A stretch of DNA of 49,530 nt from Aminivibrio sp. (GCF_016756745.1 NZ_JAESIH010000039.1:1-49530); one strand, 5' to 3'; counted from the first letter of the stretch, positions 8,750-16,839 are shown. Program-made: numbers and translations. The notes: a model not told the origin generated them from the letters alone.

Positions 8750-9862
8750 ATGATCAATCGGAAAAGAGTGGAACTGCTGGCAGCGGAATTGAAGAAGCTG
8801 GGGCTCGACGCCGTTTACCTCGGCCCTTCAGCGGACCTGGAGTACATCGGCGGGCTGGACACCCACCCCGACGAGAGGGTCAGGGGGCTGATGGTGTCGA
8901 AGGATGGCCGCTGCTTCGCCATGACACCGCTGCTCTACAGGGAGGAAATGGTCAACGCCTTCGGCGACGTCCCCTTCTATGCCGAATGGAACGACCACGA
9001 GGGCTTTACCGGCGCGTTCAGACGGGGCTGCGAACACCTGGGCATCGTCGGGGGGAAGATCGCCTTCAATGACGGCGTCAGGGCAGTGGACATGCTCGCC
9101 GTCCGGGATGCCATGGACCTCCAGATGTGCAATGGGGCAGGCATCCTCGATCCTCTCCGCTCCCGCAAGGACGAGGATGAGCTGGCCGTCATGCGGGAGG
9201 CGTCCCGCATTGTGGACGAGGTAGTCGGCAAGCTGCGGGATTTCATCCGGCCGGGCATGACGGAACGGCAGATCGCGAAAAAGATTCCCGAGTTTTTCGA
9301 GGAAGCAGGTTCCAACGAAATTTCCTTCGCTCCCATCGTGGCCGGAGGCCCCAACGGCTCCATGCCCCATTACGGCGGCGACCAAAGGGTCATCGAAGAA
9401 AACGACGTGATCATCATCGACCTCGGCGGACGGTACAAATCCTACTGTTCCGACACCACCCGGACCTTCTTCACGGGCACACCCACCGAGGAGCAGAAGA
9501 AAGTGTACGAGATCGTCAGGCAGGCCCAGGCGGCGGGAGAAGCAGCCGTGAAGCCCGGCGCCACGGGACAGGACGTGGACAGGGCGGCGCGGCAGGTCAT
9601 CATCGATGCGGGGTACGGCGAGTACTTCTTCAACCGGGTCGGTCACGGGATAGGCCTGGCGGTCCACGAATCACCCTACATGATCGAGGGCAACGACAAG
9701 CCGCTGGAACCGGGGAACGTCTTCAGCGTGGAGCCGGGCATCTACCTGCCGGGCAAGTTCGGGGTCAGGATCGAAAACATCGTGGCGGTCAGGGCCGACG
9801 GAACAGGCGAAGCGCTGAACCATTTCCCGAGGGACCTGGACTCGGTATGCATCCGGGGATAA
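8750..9862 (+). CDS. M24 family metallopeptidase (Xaa-Pro aminopeptidase/creatinase-like)
   Basis: A 370-residue protein with an N-terminal creatinase-type domain (about residues 1-125) and a C-terminal pita-bread domain. Metal-ligand motifs are all visible: IIIDLGGRYKSYCSDTTR (two Asp), GHGIGLAVHESPYM (His), SVEPGIYLPG (Glu) and GVRIENIV (Glu). The usual function is removal of an N-terminal residue before proline, in the cytoplasm, but creatinase-like hydrolases share this fold. GGGGGGAAATAA precedes the ATG. It is divergent from an ABC importer operon, suggesting that it may process the imported compound; this is inference. A perfect hairpin terminator follows. Confidence 0.92.
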   Translation: MINRKRVELLAAELKKLGLDAVYLGPSADLEYIGGLDTHPDERVRGLMVSKDGRCFAMTPLLYREEMVNAFGDVPFYAEWNDHEGFTGAFRRGCEHLGIVGGKIAFNDGVRAVDMLAVRDAMDLQMCNGAGILDPLRSRKDEDELAVMREASRIVDEVVGKLRDFIRPGMTERQIAKKIPEFFEEAGSNEISFAPIVAGGPNGSMPHYGGDQRVIEENDVIIIDLGGRYKSYCSDTTRTFFTGTPTEEQKKVYEIVRQAQAAGEAAVKPGATGQDVDRAARQVIIDAGYGEYFFNRVGHGIGLAVHESPYMIEGNDKPLEPGNVFSVEPGIYLPGKFGVRIENIVAVRADGTGEALNHFPRDLDSVCIRG

Positions 9863-9928
9863 AGGGCCGCCGGCCTGTCCCTCCAGGGCAAAGATGCCGG
9901 TTTGAACCGGCGGCAAAGATACTAAAAA

Positions 9929-9960
9929 AGTCCCGGGGCGTTTCCAAACGCCCCGGGACT
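9929..9960. terminator. Bidirectional rho-independent terminator
   Basis: AGTCCCGGGGCGTTT pairs perfectly with AAACGCCCCGGGACT (15 bp, 2-nt loop as drawn). T-rich tracts flank it on both strands (forward TTCCGTTTTT; AAAAA just upstream gives T on the minus strand), so it can serve the peptidase gene and the convergent minus-strand genes. Confidence 0.9.
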
Positions 9961-9981
9961 TCCGTTTTTCCGGCACAGCCG

Positions 9982-10141
9982 TCACTTTTCCTCCGGGTGC
10001 AGGTACCCGCCGGCCTGGCGCATTGTGATAAGACATGCCTTCCAAAAACATCTCCCTGGCGTAGTCCGTGACGCACCCCGTCCGCCCCACCGTGAGACTT
10101 TTCAGTTCCTCGACCTCGTCCGTCTTCAGATGAACATCCAT
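9982..10141 (-). pseudogene. Frameshifted small ORF of unknown function
   Basis: An ATG behind AGGGGAAG opens MDVHLKTDEVEELKSLTVG, then RTGCVTDYAREMFLEGM. In that frame translation would run through the terminator and into the antisense of the peptidase gene. One base out of frame the sequence reads MRQAGGYLHPEEK and stops at 9982, just before the terminator at 9929-9960, which looks like the natural end. A single-base insertion near TGTCTTATCACA would explain this, giving an original product of about 52 residues. I do not recognise the family. The ribosome site lies inside an inverted repeat (10147-10201). Confidence 0.35.
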
Positions 10142-10146
10142 CACTG

Positions 10147-10201
10147 CACTTCCCCTGATTTCAGCCGGAAGCACCTGCCGTCATCGGAGCAAGGGGAAGT
10201 G
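10147..10201 (-). promoter_or_regulatory. Inverted repeat covering the small ORF's ribosome binding site
   Basis: CACTTCCCCT (10147-10156) and AGGGGAAGTG (10192-10201) are perfect 10-bp complements. On the minus strand the second arm contains the AGGGGAAG ribosome site of the small ORF starting at 10141, so the hairpin could hide it. Confidence 0.4.
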
Positions 10202-10276
10202 TATTGTCATTTCAGAATAGGAGAACTCTTTGCCCGAAGAAGAGCTCCGGTTTTCCCCGGTATCTCCCGTCCGGCT

Positions 10277-10834
10277 TCAGCCGGTGTAGGTCTCCCGCAG
10301 GCGGTCCAGAAGGGCGTGGAATTCTTCGTGCTTTCCCTTGCCGATCCGCTCCTCTTCGAGTTTTTCAAACTCCCGGAAGAGTTCTTCGTCCTTCGCGGCG
10401 TCGAGGCGTTGTTCGGCCATGACGAGGAGGACATTGTCCTCCTTCTGGATGTGCTGCCGGAGCAGGGCCGTATATTCGCCTGCATTCTCCGCAAACAGGG
10501 TGATTCCTTCCCTGTCGCCGGCCTTCATGGCCTCGATGCCCCGCTTCATGCCGGCGATGCACTCCAGCCCTTTCCGGTGTTCGCTGAGCATTACGCCGAT
10601 GGGACCTCCATCGTTTGGGATGCCCGCGGCCTCGAGACCCGGAAAGAGAAATTCCTCCTCCTTGCCGTGATGGCACGTGTCGGCAAAGACGGAGAGGAAT
10701 TCCGTCATCCCGTCGAGATGGCCTAAATCCGCAGGCTCTCCGTCTCTCAGCTTCTCTGCCGCACCGTCCAGGATGTCCGGCATGACCTCAATGCCTCTGT
10801 GCTCGTTCCTCAGCTCTTTCCTTTCGCGGGTCAG
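10277..10834 (-). CDS. Hemerythrin HHE domain protein
   Basis: A cytoplasmic four-helix di-iron protein for O2/NO binding or iron handling. Conserved ligands are visible: LRNEHRGIE, ADTCHHGKEEEFLFP, VMLSEHRKG and LLRQHIQKED. The first ATG (10783) would cut off the LRNEHRGIE helix that carries a ligand His, so the true start must be upstream. In that frame the only candidates before the deformylase stop are ATT (10837) or CTG (10834). GGAGG is 8 nt before the CTG, so CTG is preferred, giving 185 residues, a normal family length. It follows peptide deformylase in the same reading frame after a TGA stop, and probably shares its transcript. Confidence 0.82.
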   Translation of the reverse strand: MTRERKELRNEHRGIEVMPDILDGAAEKLRDGEPADLGHLDGMTEFLSVFADTCHHGKEEEFLFPGLEAAGIPNDGGPIGVMLSEHRKGLECIAGMKRGIEAMKAGDREGITLFAENAGEYTALLRQHIQKEDNVLLVMAEQRLDAAKDEELFREFEKLEEERIGKGKHEEFHALLDRLRETYTG

Positions 10835-10858
10835 AATAGAAACCTCCGAAGAGAGGAC

Positions 10859-11413
10859 TCAGCTCTCTATGGTGGGGACAATGGAATAGTCGCATTGGCC
10901 GTCGTAGAACTCTCGGTGCTTCCGGTACTCCGCCGTGTAGACAATATCTCCCGTCCCGATGGCCCTGTCAACGGCAAGCACGCCGTCCAGGTGGTCCATT
11001 TCGTGCTGCAGCAGCTCCGATTCTGCCTGACCTATGTTCGTCCATTCCTGCAGGGCGCCCTTTTCGTCCCGGTACCGTATGCTGACGGACCGGTGCCGCC
11101 GCACCCGCACCATCAGGTCCGGGAAGGACATGCAGTCATCCCAGAGTGTGAAGGTTTCCGGGCTTCTTGAAATGATCTCCGGGTTGGCTATCACGAAGGG
11201 ACCCTTCCCCAGGTTCAGGGCGATGAGCCGCTTCGAAATGCCGATCTGGGGAGCAGCGATGCCCCTGCCGAAGCCGTGCTCCTTCCGGAAGAGCTCCAGG
11301 GCCTCCTTGAGATCCTCCATCTCCTCTTTCAGCAGGGAATCGGAAAAATCCTCCACGGCGGCGCATTTCCGCCGCAGAAGGGGATCGCCGAGTATCAGGA
11401 CCGGTCTTTTCAT
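10859..11413 (-). CDS. def: Peptide deformylase
   Basis: About 184 residues. The three deformylase motifs are present: GRGIAAPQIG, DDCMSFPD (a variant of EGCLSxP, keeping the metal-ligand Cys) and LLQHEMDHLDG (HExxH with both His and the catalytic Glu). The enzyme removes the formyl group from nascent proteins in the cytoplasm. The DDCMSFPD variant is unlike housekeeping deformylases, so this may be a second, specialised copy. Start choice: GGAGG is followed by GTG-ATG-ATG; the second ATG (11413) has the best 7-nt spacing. It lies between the macrodomain and hemerythrin genes on the same strand with short gaps. Confidence 0.92.
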   Translation of the reverse strand: MKRPVLILGDPLLRRKCAAVEDFSDSLLKEEMEDLKEALELFRKEHGFGRGIAAPQIGISKRLIALNLGKGPFVIANPEIISRSPETFTLWDDCMSFPDLMVRVRRHRSVSIRYRDEKGALQEWTNIGQAESELLQHEMDHLDGVLAVDRAIGTGDIVYTAEYRKHREFYDGQCDYSIVPTIES

Positions 11414-11439
11414 CATCACGCCTCCAAAATAGCAAAAAT

Positions 11440-11937
11440 TTACGCCAGCAGTTTTTCGTAGATCGTTCGGTCCCTTTCGGAGAAGCAGCAGAAAAGAACT
11501 TCTTCGATCCCCGGGTATTTGACGATTTCATCCCGCACGGTGGACACGGCGATCCGGGCGGCCTGTTCCACCGGGTAGCCGTAGACGCCGGTGCTGATGG
11601 AGGGAAAAGCGATGGACTTCACCCCCGCCCCTGATGCCAGTTCCAGCGAACGCCTGTAGCACGATGCGAGAAGTTCTGCCTCGCCCCGGTCGCCTCCGCG
11701 CCACACCGGTCCCACGGTGTGTATGACATACTTCGCCGGGAGCCGATATCCTTTTGTGATTTTAGCGTCTCCTGTGGCGCACCCGCCGAGCTTTCTGCAC
11801 TCCTCCAGAAGCTCCGGTCCCGCTGCGCGGTGGATGGCCCCGTCCACTCCCCCGCCGCCGAGCAGGGAATTGTTGGCGGCGTTGACGACAGCGTCCACCA
11901 TAAGGGTCGTTATGTCCGCTTTCACAACTGACAGCAT
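11440..11937 (-). CDS. Macrodomain protein (O-acetyl-ADP-ribose deacetylase family)
   Basis: About 165 residues forming one macrodomain. Seen: [20 protein letters not shown], the ADP-ribose-binding loop; the [12 protein letters not shown] strand; and the second binding loop [12 protein letters not shown]. YmdB-type proteins hydrolyse O-acetyl-ADP-ribose or remove ADP-ribose from proteins. The ATG at 11937 has GGGAGG 9 nt upstream; an in-frame GTG at 11946 overlaps the ribosome site and is unlikely. It is 26 bp upstream of the deformylase start on the same strand. Confidence 0.95.
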   Translation of the reverse strand: MLSVVKADITTLMVDAVVNAANNSLLGGGGVDGAIHRAAGPELLEECRKLGGCATGDAKITKGYRLPAKYVIHTVGPVWRGGDRGEAELLASCYRRSLELASGAGVKSIAFPSISTGVYGYPVEQAARIAVSTVRDEIVKYPGIEEVLFCCFSERDRTIYEKLLA

Positions 11938-11979
11938 TTCAATCACCCTCCCTGAAAGTATGCCCGGCGTCCCGCGACC

Positions 11980-13389
11980 TCACGCCGGGATCGAAAAAAT
12001 CCCCCGGGGCGAAAACGGGAAGACTATATCGATCCTGCAGCCCCCCCCGGGAGAGGAATCCAGCTTCATGGCTCCGCCCAGCAGCCTGACGCGCTCGTTC
12101 ATGTTGGCAAGGCCCCTGTGCCCCGTGGTGCGGAGCTCTTCGTATTCTGTGCCGGAAAACCGAGCCGCCTCGAATCCGTCACCGTCGTCTTCCATGGTGA
12201 AATGAACGGCATCCCCTTCTTTTTTCAGCAGCGCCCTGACGGACCGGGCCCTGCCGTGGCGGGCCGAGTTGGAAACCGCCTCCTGGAAGATCCGGACCAG
12301 GGCCAGACAGTTTTCTTCGGAAAGAACGTCAAGATCCTCGTCCACCTCCACGTCGATTACCAGGCCCTCGTAGGCGCGGGATAGCCGGTCGGCGTTCTCC
12401 TGCATGGCGCTGGCAAGCCCCAGCCTGATCCAGGAGGGGGAGAGCTCGTCGCAGTAGTCCCGGATCTCCTTTGCCGAGACCTGAACGACTCCTTCGGCAG
12501 AATCCAGATGACGGAGCAATTCTTCCGCGTCGGGCGGAAGGCTCTCCTTCGCAAGCTGGATGCGCTTTATGGCCGCCACGGACGACTGGAGGGGCCCGTC
12601 GTGGAGCTCCCTGGCCAGATGTCTCCGGGTCTCCTCCTCTACCTTCACCAGGTCGGTCACATACTGCCGCTTCAGCTCCTCCTTGGCTATCGCCTCTTCC
12701 GCGAGGGTACCGATGACGGCTGACAGAGATTCAAGTTCATACAGGGGACCGCTGTAGAGCTCCGGAAGATGGTCTTTCCCCCACCGCATTCCCCGGATTT
12801 TTTCCGACAGCCTCCGGAGCGGCACGGCCAGGTACCTCCAGAGGAGAATCATGCCCAGAAAAATCGCGGCGGAGGTGGCCATGGTGGTGAGAATCCAGAA
12901 TCTCCATATTTCAGCCAGGGGAGCGAGCAGCACGGTCCTCGACACCGCCGCGAGAATGTAGCTGCCGTCTTCCAGTCCCCTCTTTGCCACGTAGTAGTCA
13001 TTGCCATCCTCGCCCCGGACTTTCCTTGGCTCTTCGGAGAGGCCGGCCCCGTTCCGGAGAAAAAGGAGCCTCCCCGCTCCGGGCGACGCCGCGGCGACCC
13101 GTCCGTCCGGCCCTATCAAAAGGACACCCCCCGCTCCGCCGTCCCTCAGCGCGGGATCGGTGGAGAGCATGCGGAAATGCATCTGGCCCATGGGCCTGTG
13201 CCTTTGGGACATGCCTCTTCCCATTGCCGTTCCGCCGGCGAAGTTCTCCGCAAGATCCAGAACATAGGAACGCATCATGGAGTCCATGGCCTCCTCCTGG
13301 GCACGGAAGGCGTGAAGGGAGAGGAGGAATCCCGCCGCGGTGAGGATGGTGACGAGAAGCATGAGTACGACGAGCAGGTTCTTTCTCAA
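11980..13389 (-). CDS. NarL-type sensor histidine kinase with Met/His-rich periplasmic domain
   Basis: A 469-residue membrane kinase. Residues about 5-27 form TM1; a periplasmic domain to about residue 165 follows; then TM2 (FWILTTMATSAAIFLGMILL), a HAMP-like linker, a HisKA_3 dimerisation domain with the phospho-acceptor His in LARELHDGPLQSSV, and an HATPase_c domain with EDDGDGFEA and GHRGLANM. The periplasmic start is rich in Met and His (GMSQRHRPMGQMHFRM), suggesting metal sensing. The TTG start has AGGGGG 8 nt upstream and lies 4 nt after the regulator stop. The partner regulator precedes it, and the divergent Spy-like gene is the likely target. Confidence 0.92.
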   Translation of the reverse strand: MRKNLLVVLMLLVTILTAAGFLLSLHAFRAQEEAMDSMMRSYVLDLAENFAGGTAMGRGMSQRHRPMGQMHFRMLSTDPALRDGGAGGVLLIGPDGRVAAASPGAGRLLFLRNGAGLSEEPRKVRGEDGNDYYVAKRGLEDGSYILAAVSRTVLLAPLAEIWRFWILTTMATSAAIFLGMILLWRYLAVPLRRLSEKIRGMRWGKDHLPELYSGPLYELESLSAVIGTLAEEAIAKEELKRQYVTDLVKVEEETRRHLARELHDGPLQSSVAAIKRIQLAKESLPPDAEELLRHLDSAEGVVQVSAKEIRDYCDELSPSWIRLGLASAMQENADRLSRAYEGLVIDVEVDEDLDVLSEENCLALVRIFQEAVSNSARHGRARSVRALLKKEGDAVHFTMEDDGDGFEAARFSGTEYEELRTTGHRGLANMNERVRLLGGAMKLDSSPGGGCRIDIVFPFSPRGIFSIPA

Positions 13390-13393
13390 CCCG

Positions 13394-14038
13394 TTACCCC
13401 CTCTCTCCGTTCAAAAACCTGAGTTCGTCCAGCAGCACGATCCCCTTCTTCAGTGCCAGGAGGATAGCTTCCGTCTTGTTCCGTGCGCCGAGCTTTCCGT
13501 AAATGGAGGTCAGGTGGGCCGCCACCGTCCGCTCGGTTATGGAGAGGATCGACGCCACTTCGGAAGCGGGCAGCCCCTGCCCGGCAAGGATAAGCACTTC
13601 CCTCTCCCGGGCCGAGAGTTCTTCGGCAGGCTCGTCATTGCCGACAAGGGATACGGAGGGGTCGAGATAAAAACCCCCCCGGGCCGTGTCGAAGACCGCC
13701 TTCCGCAGTTCCTCCAGGGGGGCGGACTTGAGGATGAACCCCTTCGCTCCTGCACGGAGAGAGGCCATGACATACTGGTGGGCGCTGTAGGCCGTGAGCA
13801 TCAGCACAGCGGTCTTCAGGCCGTTTTTTCGTATCCTGGCCGCGATGTCTATTCCTCCGGCTCCGGGCATCTCGATATCCAGCAGGGCAAGGTCCGGCTG
13901 AAGATCAAGGATGGACTGCCAGGCGGACTCCCCGTCGGAGGCGATTCCCGCCAGCTCCACCCCTTCCTCCTTTTCCAGCCAGGCCGCGAGTCCCGACCGG
14001 GTGAGGGGGTGGTCGTCGGCAAGCAGTATCCGTATCAT
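13394..14038 (-). CDS. NarL/LuxR-family response regulator
   Basis: A 214-residue two-domain regulator. The receiver has ADDHP near the N-terminus, the phospho-acceptor Asp in LALLDIEMPG, and the conserved Thr/Lys region (LMLTAYSAH, FILKSAP). The C-terminal LuxR helix-turn-helix reads LSAREREVLILAGQG then ERTVAAHLTSIYGKLGARN. GGAAGGAGG precedes the ATG. It is followed 4 nt later by its kinase. The 178-bp region to the divergent Spy-like gene contains an ATTGT/ACAAT inverted repeat that could be its site. Confidence 0.95.
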   Translation of the reverse strand: MIRILLADDHPLTRSGLAAWLEKEEGVELAGIASDGESAWQSILDLQPDLALLDIEMPGAGGIDIAARIRKNGLKTAVLMLTAYSAHQYVMASLRAGAKGFILKSAPLEELRKAVFDTARGGFYLDPSVSLVGNDEPAEELSAREREVLILAGQGLPASEVASILSITERTVAAHLTSIYGKLGARNKTEAILLALKKGIVLLDELRFLNGERG

Positions 14039-14112
14039 GTTCCTTCCTCCTTCCCGACAGCGCTTTCGCTGTGTTCCTATGGGCAGATTGTAGCATGACG
14101 CCCTGGAGCGGA

Positions 14113-14130
14113 ATTGTCATTTCTTACAAT
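14113..14130. promoter_or_regulatory. Candidate response-regulator site
   Basis: ATTGT (14113-14117) and ACAAT (14126-14130) form a short inverted repeat with an 8-bp spacer, midway between the divergent regulator and Spy-like genes. A third ATTGT lies near 14087. Short and unproven. Confidence 0.3.
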
Positions 14131-14215
14131 AGTGAAACCGGCAGATCCGACCATGCGGCCTTCAGCCGGGGAGAGTATCCTTTGTTCATCACAAGCTGAA
14201 AGGCGGGATTGAACG

Positions 14216-14737
14216 ATGAAGAAAATGTATGGAACGATAGCGGTGGTTGTGGGTGCTACAGTGCTTCTTACGGTCGGCAGCGCTCTTGCCTGGGGAGGAT
14301 GGGGTGGCAGGCAGGCAGGCGGACAGGGCATGATGAACTGGCAGAACGCCCAGGCCTGGTGCCGGGAAGCCCCCGGACAGGGAAGTATAAACCCCGGGAT
14401 GGCGGGCCCCATGGGGAACAGCCGGATGATGGGAGGCAGGGGAAATTTCGGGAACAATTGCCCAGCAGCCGATCGGCAGATGATGGGCTGGAGGGGGAAT
14501 TTCGGCAACAGCGACCGTATGGGCATGTGGACCTCGGTGGAAATTCCCCAGGAGATCCGGGACAAGCAGACCGAAATGGCGAAACTCTCTCTCGAGATGC
14601 GGAACGAAATGAGCAAAAGGCCCATCGACAGGACTAAGATCGAGGAACTGTACAAAAAAAGCGTGGAGCTCCGGAACGAACTTTCCGGCTGGAGGATGCA
14701 GCAGAACCTGGACATGGTCGAAAAGCTGCAGAAGTAA
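14216..14737 (+). CDS. Spy/CpxP/ZraP-like periplasmic protein, Met- and Gly-rich
   Basis: A 173-residue protein with a Sec signal peptide (about residues 1-24, ending GSALAWGG). The mature N-terminal half is rich in Gly, Met, Trp and Arg, with repeated MMGxRGNFGN blocks (MMGGRGNFGN and MMGWRGNFGN). The C-terminal half is strongly helical and charged (IPQEIRDKQTEMAKLSLEMR onward), the pattern of Spy/CpxP/ZraP-type periplasmic chaperones or metal-stress proteins. It is divergent from a two-component pair whose kinase also has a Met/His-rich periplasmic segment, pointing to copper/zinc or envelope stress. Family assignment is by pattern, not a strong motif. Confidence 0.8.
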   Translation: MKKMYGTIAVVVGATVLLTVGSALAWGGWGGRQAGGQGMMNWQNAQAWCREAPGQGSINPGMAGPMGNSRMMGGRGNFGNNCPAADRQMMGWRGNFGNSDRMGMWTSVEIPQEIRDKQTEMAKLSLEMRNEMSKRPIDRTKIEELYKKSVELRNELSGWRMQQNLDMVEKLQK

Positions 14738-14768
14738 AACGGCCGTTCGGGAATACAACAGCATCCGG

Positions 14769-14798
14769 AGAGGGCGAAGATATTAGTCTTCGCCCTCT
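14769..14798 (+). terminator. Rho-independent terminator after the Spy-like gene
   Basis: AGAGGGCGAAGA pairs with TCTTCGCCCTCT around a short TATTAG loop, followed by TTCCCGT; the T-run is short. Confidence 0.65.
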
Positions 14799-14984
14799 TT
14801 CCCGTAAACAATATGACGAAAAGCAGCGTAAGAAAGGGGACATGAACTATAACAGGAAATCTTTTTATCTCTGTTTTCCTGGTCCCTTTGGATCAGTCCA
14901 TCTGGTACCTGAGATCCGAAAGGAGAAACGGATAATGGAATCAGTTCCCCTTTCATTTGACTCCCCTGTCTGCGGCATGAGGAA

Positions 14985-15310
14985 TGCCCGTCATGACACC
15001 GGAAGAACACCTTTATTCTTGTCTTAGCCGGCCTGTCCCTCTTTACCGGAATCGCCGTCAGCTCCATCTCTTTGTCCGGTGGCTCCGGCATGACCCGGAA
15101 GGAAGTCCTGACGCATTTCGAAAAGTTCCGGGGGACGATTCTCGACCCGGCAGTAGCCGATATCCTGATATCCATGGCCGGAAAGGTGGAAGAAGGGGAC
15201 AGCCTCTTCGGCCTCGCTGACAATTCCTGAGCCCGCCTCTCCCTGGCGCCGGACGGAACGATCCGGGAAACAGAAGCCCTCTTCCTCTGCCTGCGGATTA
15301 GGGGGCTCTG
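14985..15310 (+). pseudogene. Decayed ORF with a hydrophobic N-terminus
   Basis: In one frame the sequence reads NTFILVLAGLSLFTGIAVSS (a signal-anchor-like helix), then GMTRKEVLTHFEKFRGTILD, then a helical segment ending GDSLFGLADNS, TGA, ARLSLAPDGTIRETEALF. No start codon is in frame; the only nearby ATG (14990) is one base out of frame. The coding-like composition and the broken start suggest a pseudogene of a small exported or membrane protein I do not recognise. Its 3' end runs into a solitary copy of the repeat end CCTGCGGATTAGGG at 15290. The TGA could be read as Sec only in theory; nothing else supports it. Confidence 0.35.
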
Positions 15311-15430
15311 GCGGCGATGGACTGCCAAAGGCAAATACGGTATACTTCTTCCGGGTATTCCTGTATCCCGGCCCGAAAGCGACGTCATTCGCTATTGAAC
15401 GCCGGGCGGAATTCCAGCGGAGGAAAGCCC

Positions 15431-16729
15431 ATGAAAAGAAGGTTCCTTCTGCACCTTTTCCTTGTTCTGCTTCTCTCGTCAGCCGCCGCCGGCAACGACA
15501 TTTTCCTTCCTTCCCATGCTCCAGGCAGCGGAGACGCTCTCTTTGACTTTCTCCTTTCCGTAACGAACCCCGATTCGCTCGAACTCCGCATGGATGAACC
15601 GCCGGACGGCGATGGCCGTATCCGGCACGCATCCTTTGTCATCCGGGGGGCGTGTTTTGGAGGACTCCGGGTGGAAAAAATCGCCGCCGAATTTTTCTTC
15701 CTCGAATTGAATGCTCCCCACGAGTGGCGTAACGGCCGGCGCCATTCCCTCAGGGTGAACGGGGTTCTCCGGACAAATGCGGAAGTGGCGTTTCTCGACA
15801 AGGATATCAACGCCGCCCTCGGGACCTTTCCGGCCAGCAGGGGCAGCATTTCCATTCAATTCACCCCTGGGTCCGTCAGGGTGCTGGGACTCTACGGAAC
15901 GGAACAGGGCCGCTTCCGGGTTGAAATGGCGTCACCCCTTGCCGTGGAGGACGGCAGCGAGATCGTGCTGGAAAAGCCCGGGATCAGGGTCAACGGTCAC
16001 GACCGGACGGACGCCTTCAGGAAGGAGATCGCCGGGCTGAACCCCCTGCTCGATTTGCGGAACTTTCCCCTTCCCGCAGCCCGATGGATCCTCCGGGCGG
16101 ACAACGGGGTTCTGACCCTTTCGACGCCGGTTCCGCCGAAGGCCGCGGAGGGGATGACCCTGCGCTACGAGAGAGGTGTGTTTTCCCTTCCGGCGCCCCA
16201 ACCCTTCAAATTCTCGCCGGAACAGTTTCAGAACGGCGATATCATCTTCGTGAACGGCAAGTCCTGGAGGAGCAAGGCCCTTCTCTTCTTCTTCAAAAGC
16301 CCCGCCGATTATTTCCACAGCGGCATGGTGAGATGGTCGGGAGGCGTTCCGTATGTTGTCCATGCCTCCCCTGAATCGGACTGGGTGGAGATGGAGCCCC
16401 TCGCTGAATTTCTTTCGCCCTTCGAGATAGAAAGAGCGGCGGTCTACCGGCTGAAAGGAAAAAAGAAGGATGCCGGACGGGCCAGCGGTGAAGCCTTGGA
16501 ATTTTTTCTCGAGAAAAGGTCCTTCGACGGCAGTTTCGACAAACACGACGAAGAGGCGCTCTACTGCACCGAACTCATCTGGAAGGCCTGCGAAAAGGCC
16601 GGCATCGACCTGTTCGGTGAGGGGATGTCTTCGTACTTTACCCCCGTCCCCTTCTACGGGAACGTGCTCTTCCCTTCCGACCTTGCCGGGAGTCCCCTCC
16701 TGGAAAAAGTGATGACCCTGGAGGATTAG
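15431..16729 (+). CDS. Secreted two-domain protein: DUF2993-like beta domain plus YiiX-type permuted papain-fold hydrolase
   Basis: About 432 residues. Residues 1-20 form a signal peptide (LFLVLLLSSAAAG). Residues about 25-280 are a beta-rich region resembling DUF2993/LmeA-type lipid-handling domains (LRVEKIAAEFFFLELN, EVAFLDKDINAALGTF). From about residue 290 a YiiX/YaeF-like permuted NlpC/P60 domain follows: QNGDIIFVNGKSW, DYFHSGMVRW (catalytic His) and ALYCTELIWKACEKAGI (catalytic Cys). Such enzymes act on lipids, peptides or cell-wall links. GGAGG precedes the ATG at 15431; the upstream in-frame ATG at 15317 has no ribosome site and lies in the repeat-scarred leader. Function is not established; the combination of the two domains is unusual. 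Confidence 0.82.
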   Translation: MKRRFLLHLFLVLLLSSAAAGNDIFLPSHAPGSGDALFDFLLSVTNPDSLELRMDEPPDGDGRIRHASFVIRGACFGGLRVEKIAAEFFFLELNAPHEWRNGRRHSLRVNGVLRTNAEVAFLDKDINAALGTFPASRGSISIQFTPGSVRVLGLYGTEQGRFRVEMASPLAVEDGSEIVLEKPGIRVNGHDRTDAFRKEIAGLNPLLDLRNFPLPAARWILRADNGVLTLSTPVPPKAAEGMTLRYERGVFSLPAPQPFKFSPEQFQNGDIIFVNGKSWRSKALLFFFKSPADYFHSGMVRWSGGVPYVVHASPESDWVEMEPLAEFLSPFEIERAAVYRLKGKKKDAGRASGEALEFFLEKRSFDGSFDKHDEEALYCTELIWKACEKAGIDLFGEGMSSYFTPVPFYGNVLFPSDLAGSPLLEKVMTLED

Positions 16730-16839
16730 CGTTCATAGGGTTAGTCTTCGCCCTTTTCAGCTTCGCGCTCCTTTCTTTCTCCGCACCGAAGTGCAGGCAG
16801 AAGGGAAGAAGAGAGTGTAGTATGCGCCTGCGGATTTAG

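Noticed and set aside
10835-10870. Deformylase-hemerythrin fusion through UGA read-through
   Set aside because: The deformylase has a normal length and end, the linker has no conserved features, and a ribosome site lies between the two; separate genes are more likely.
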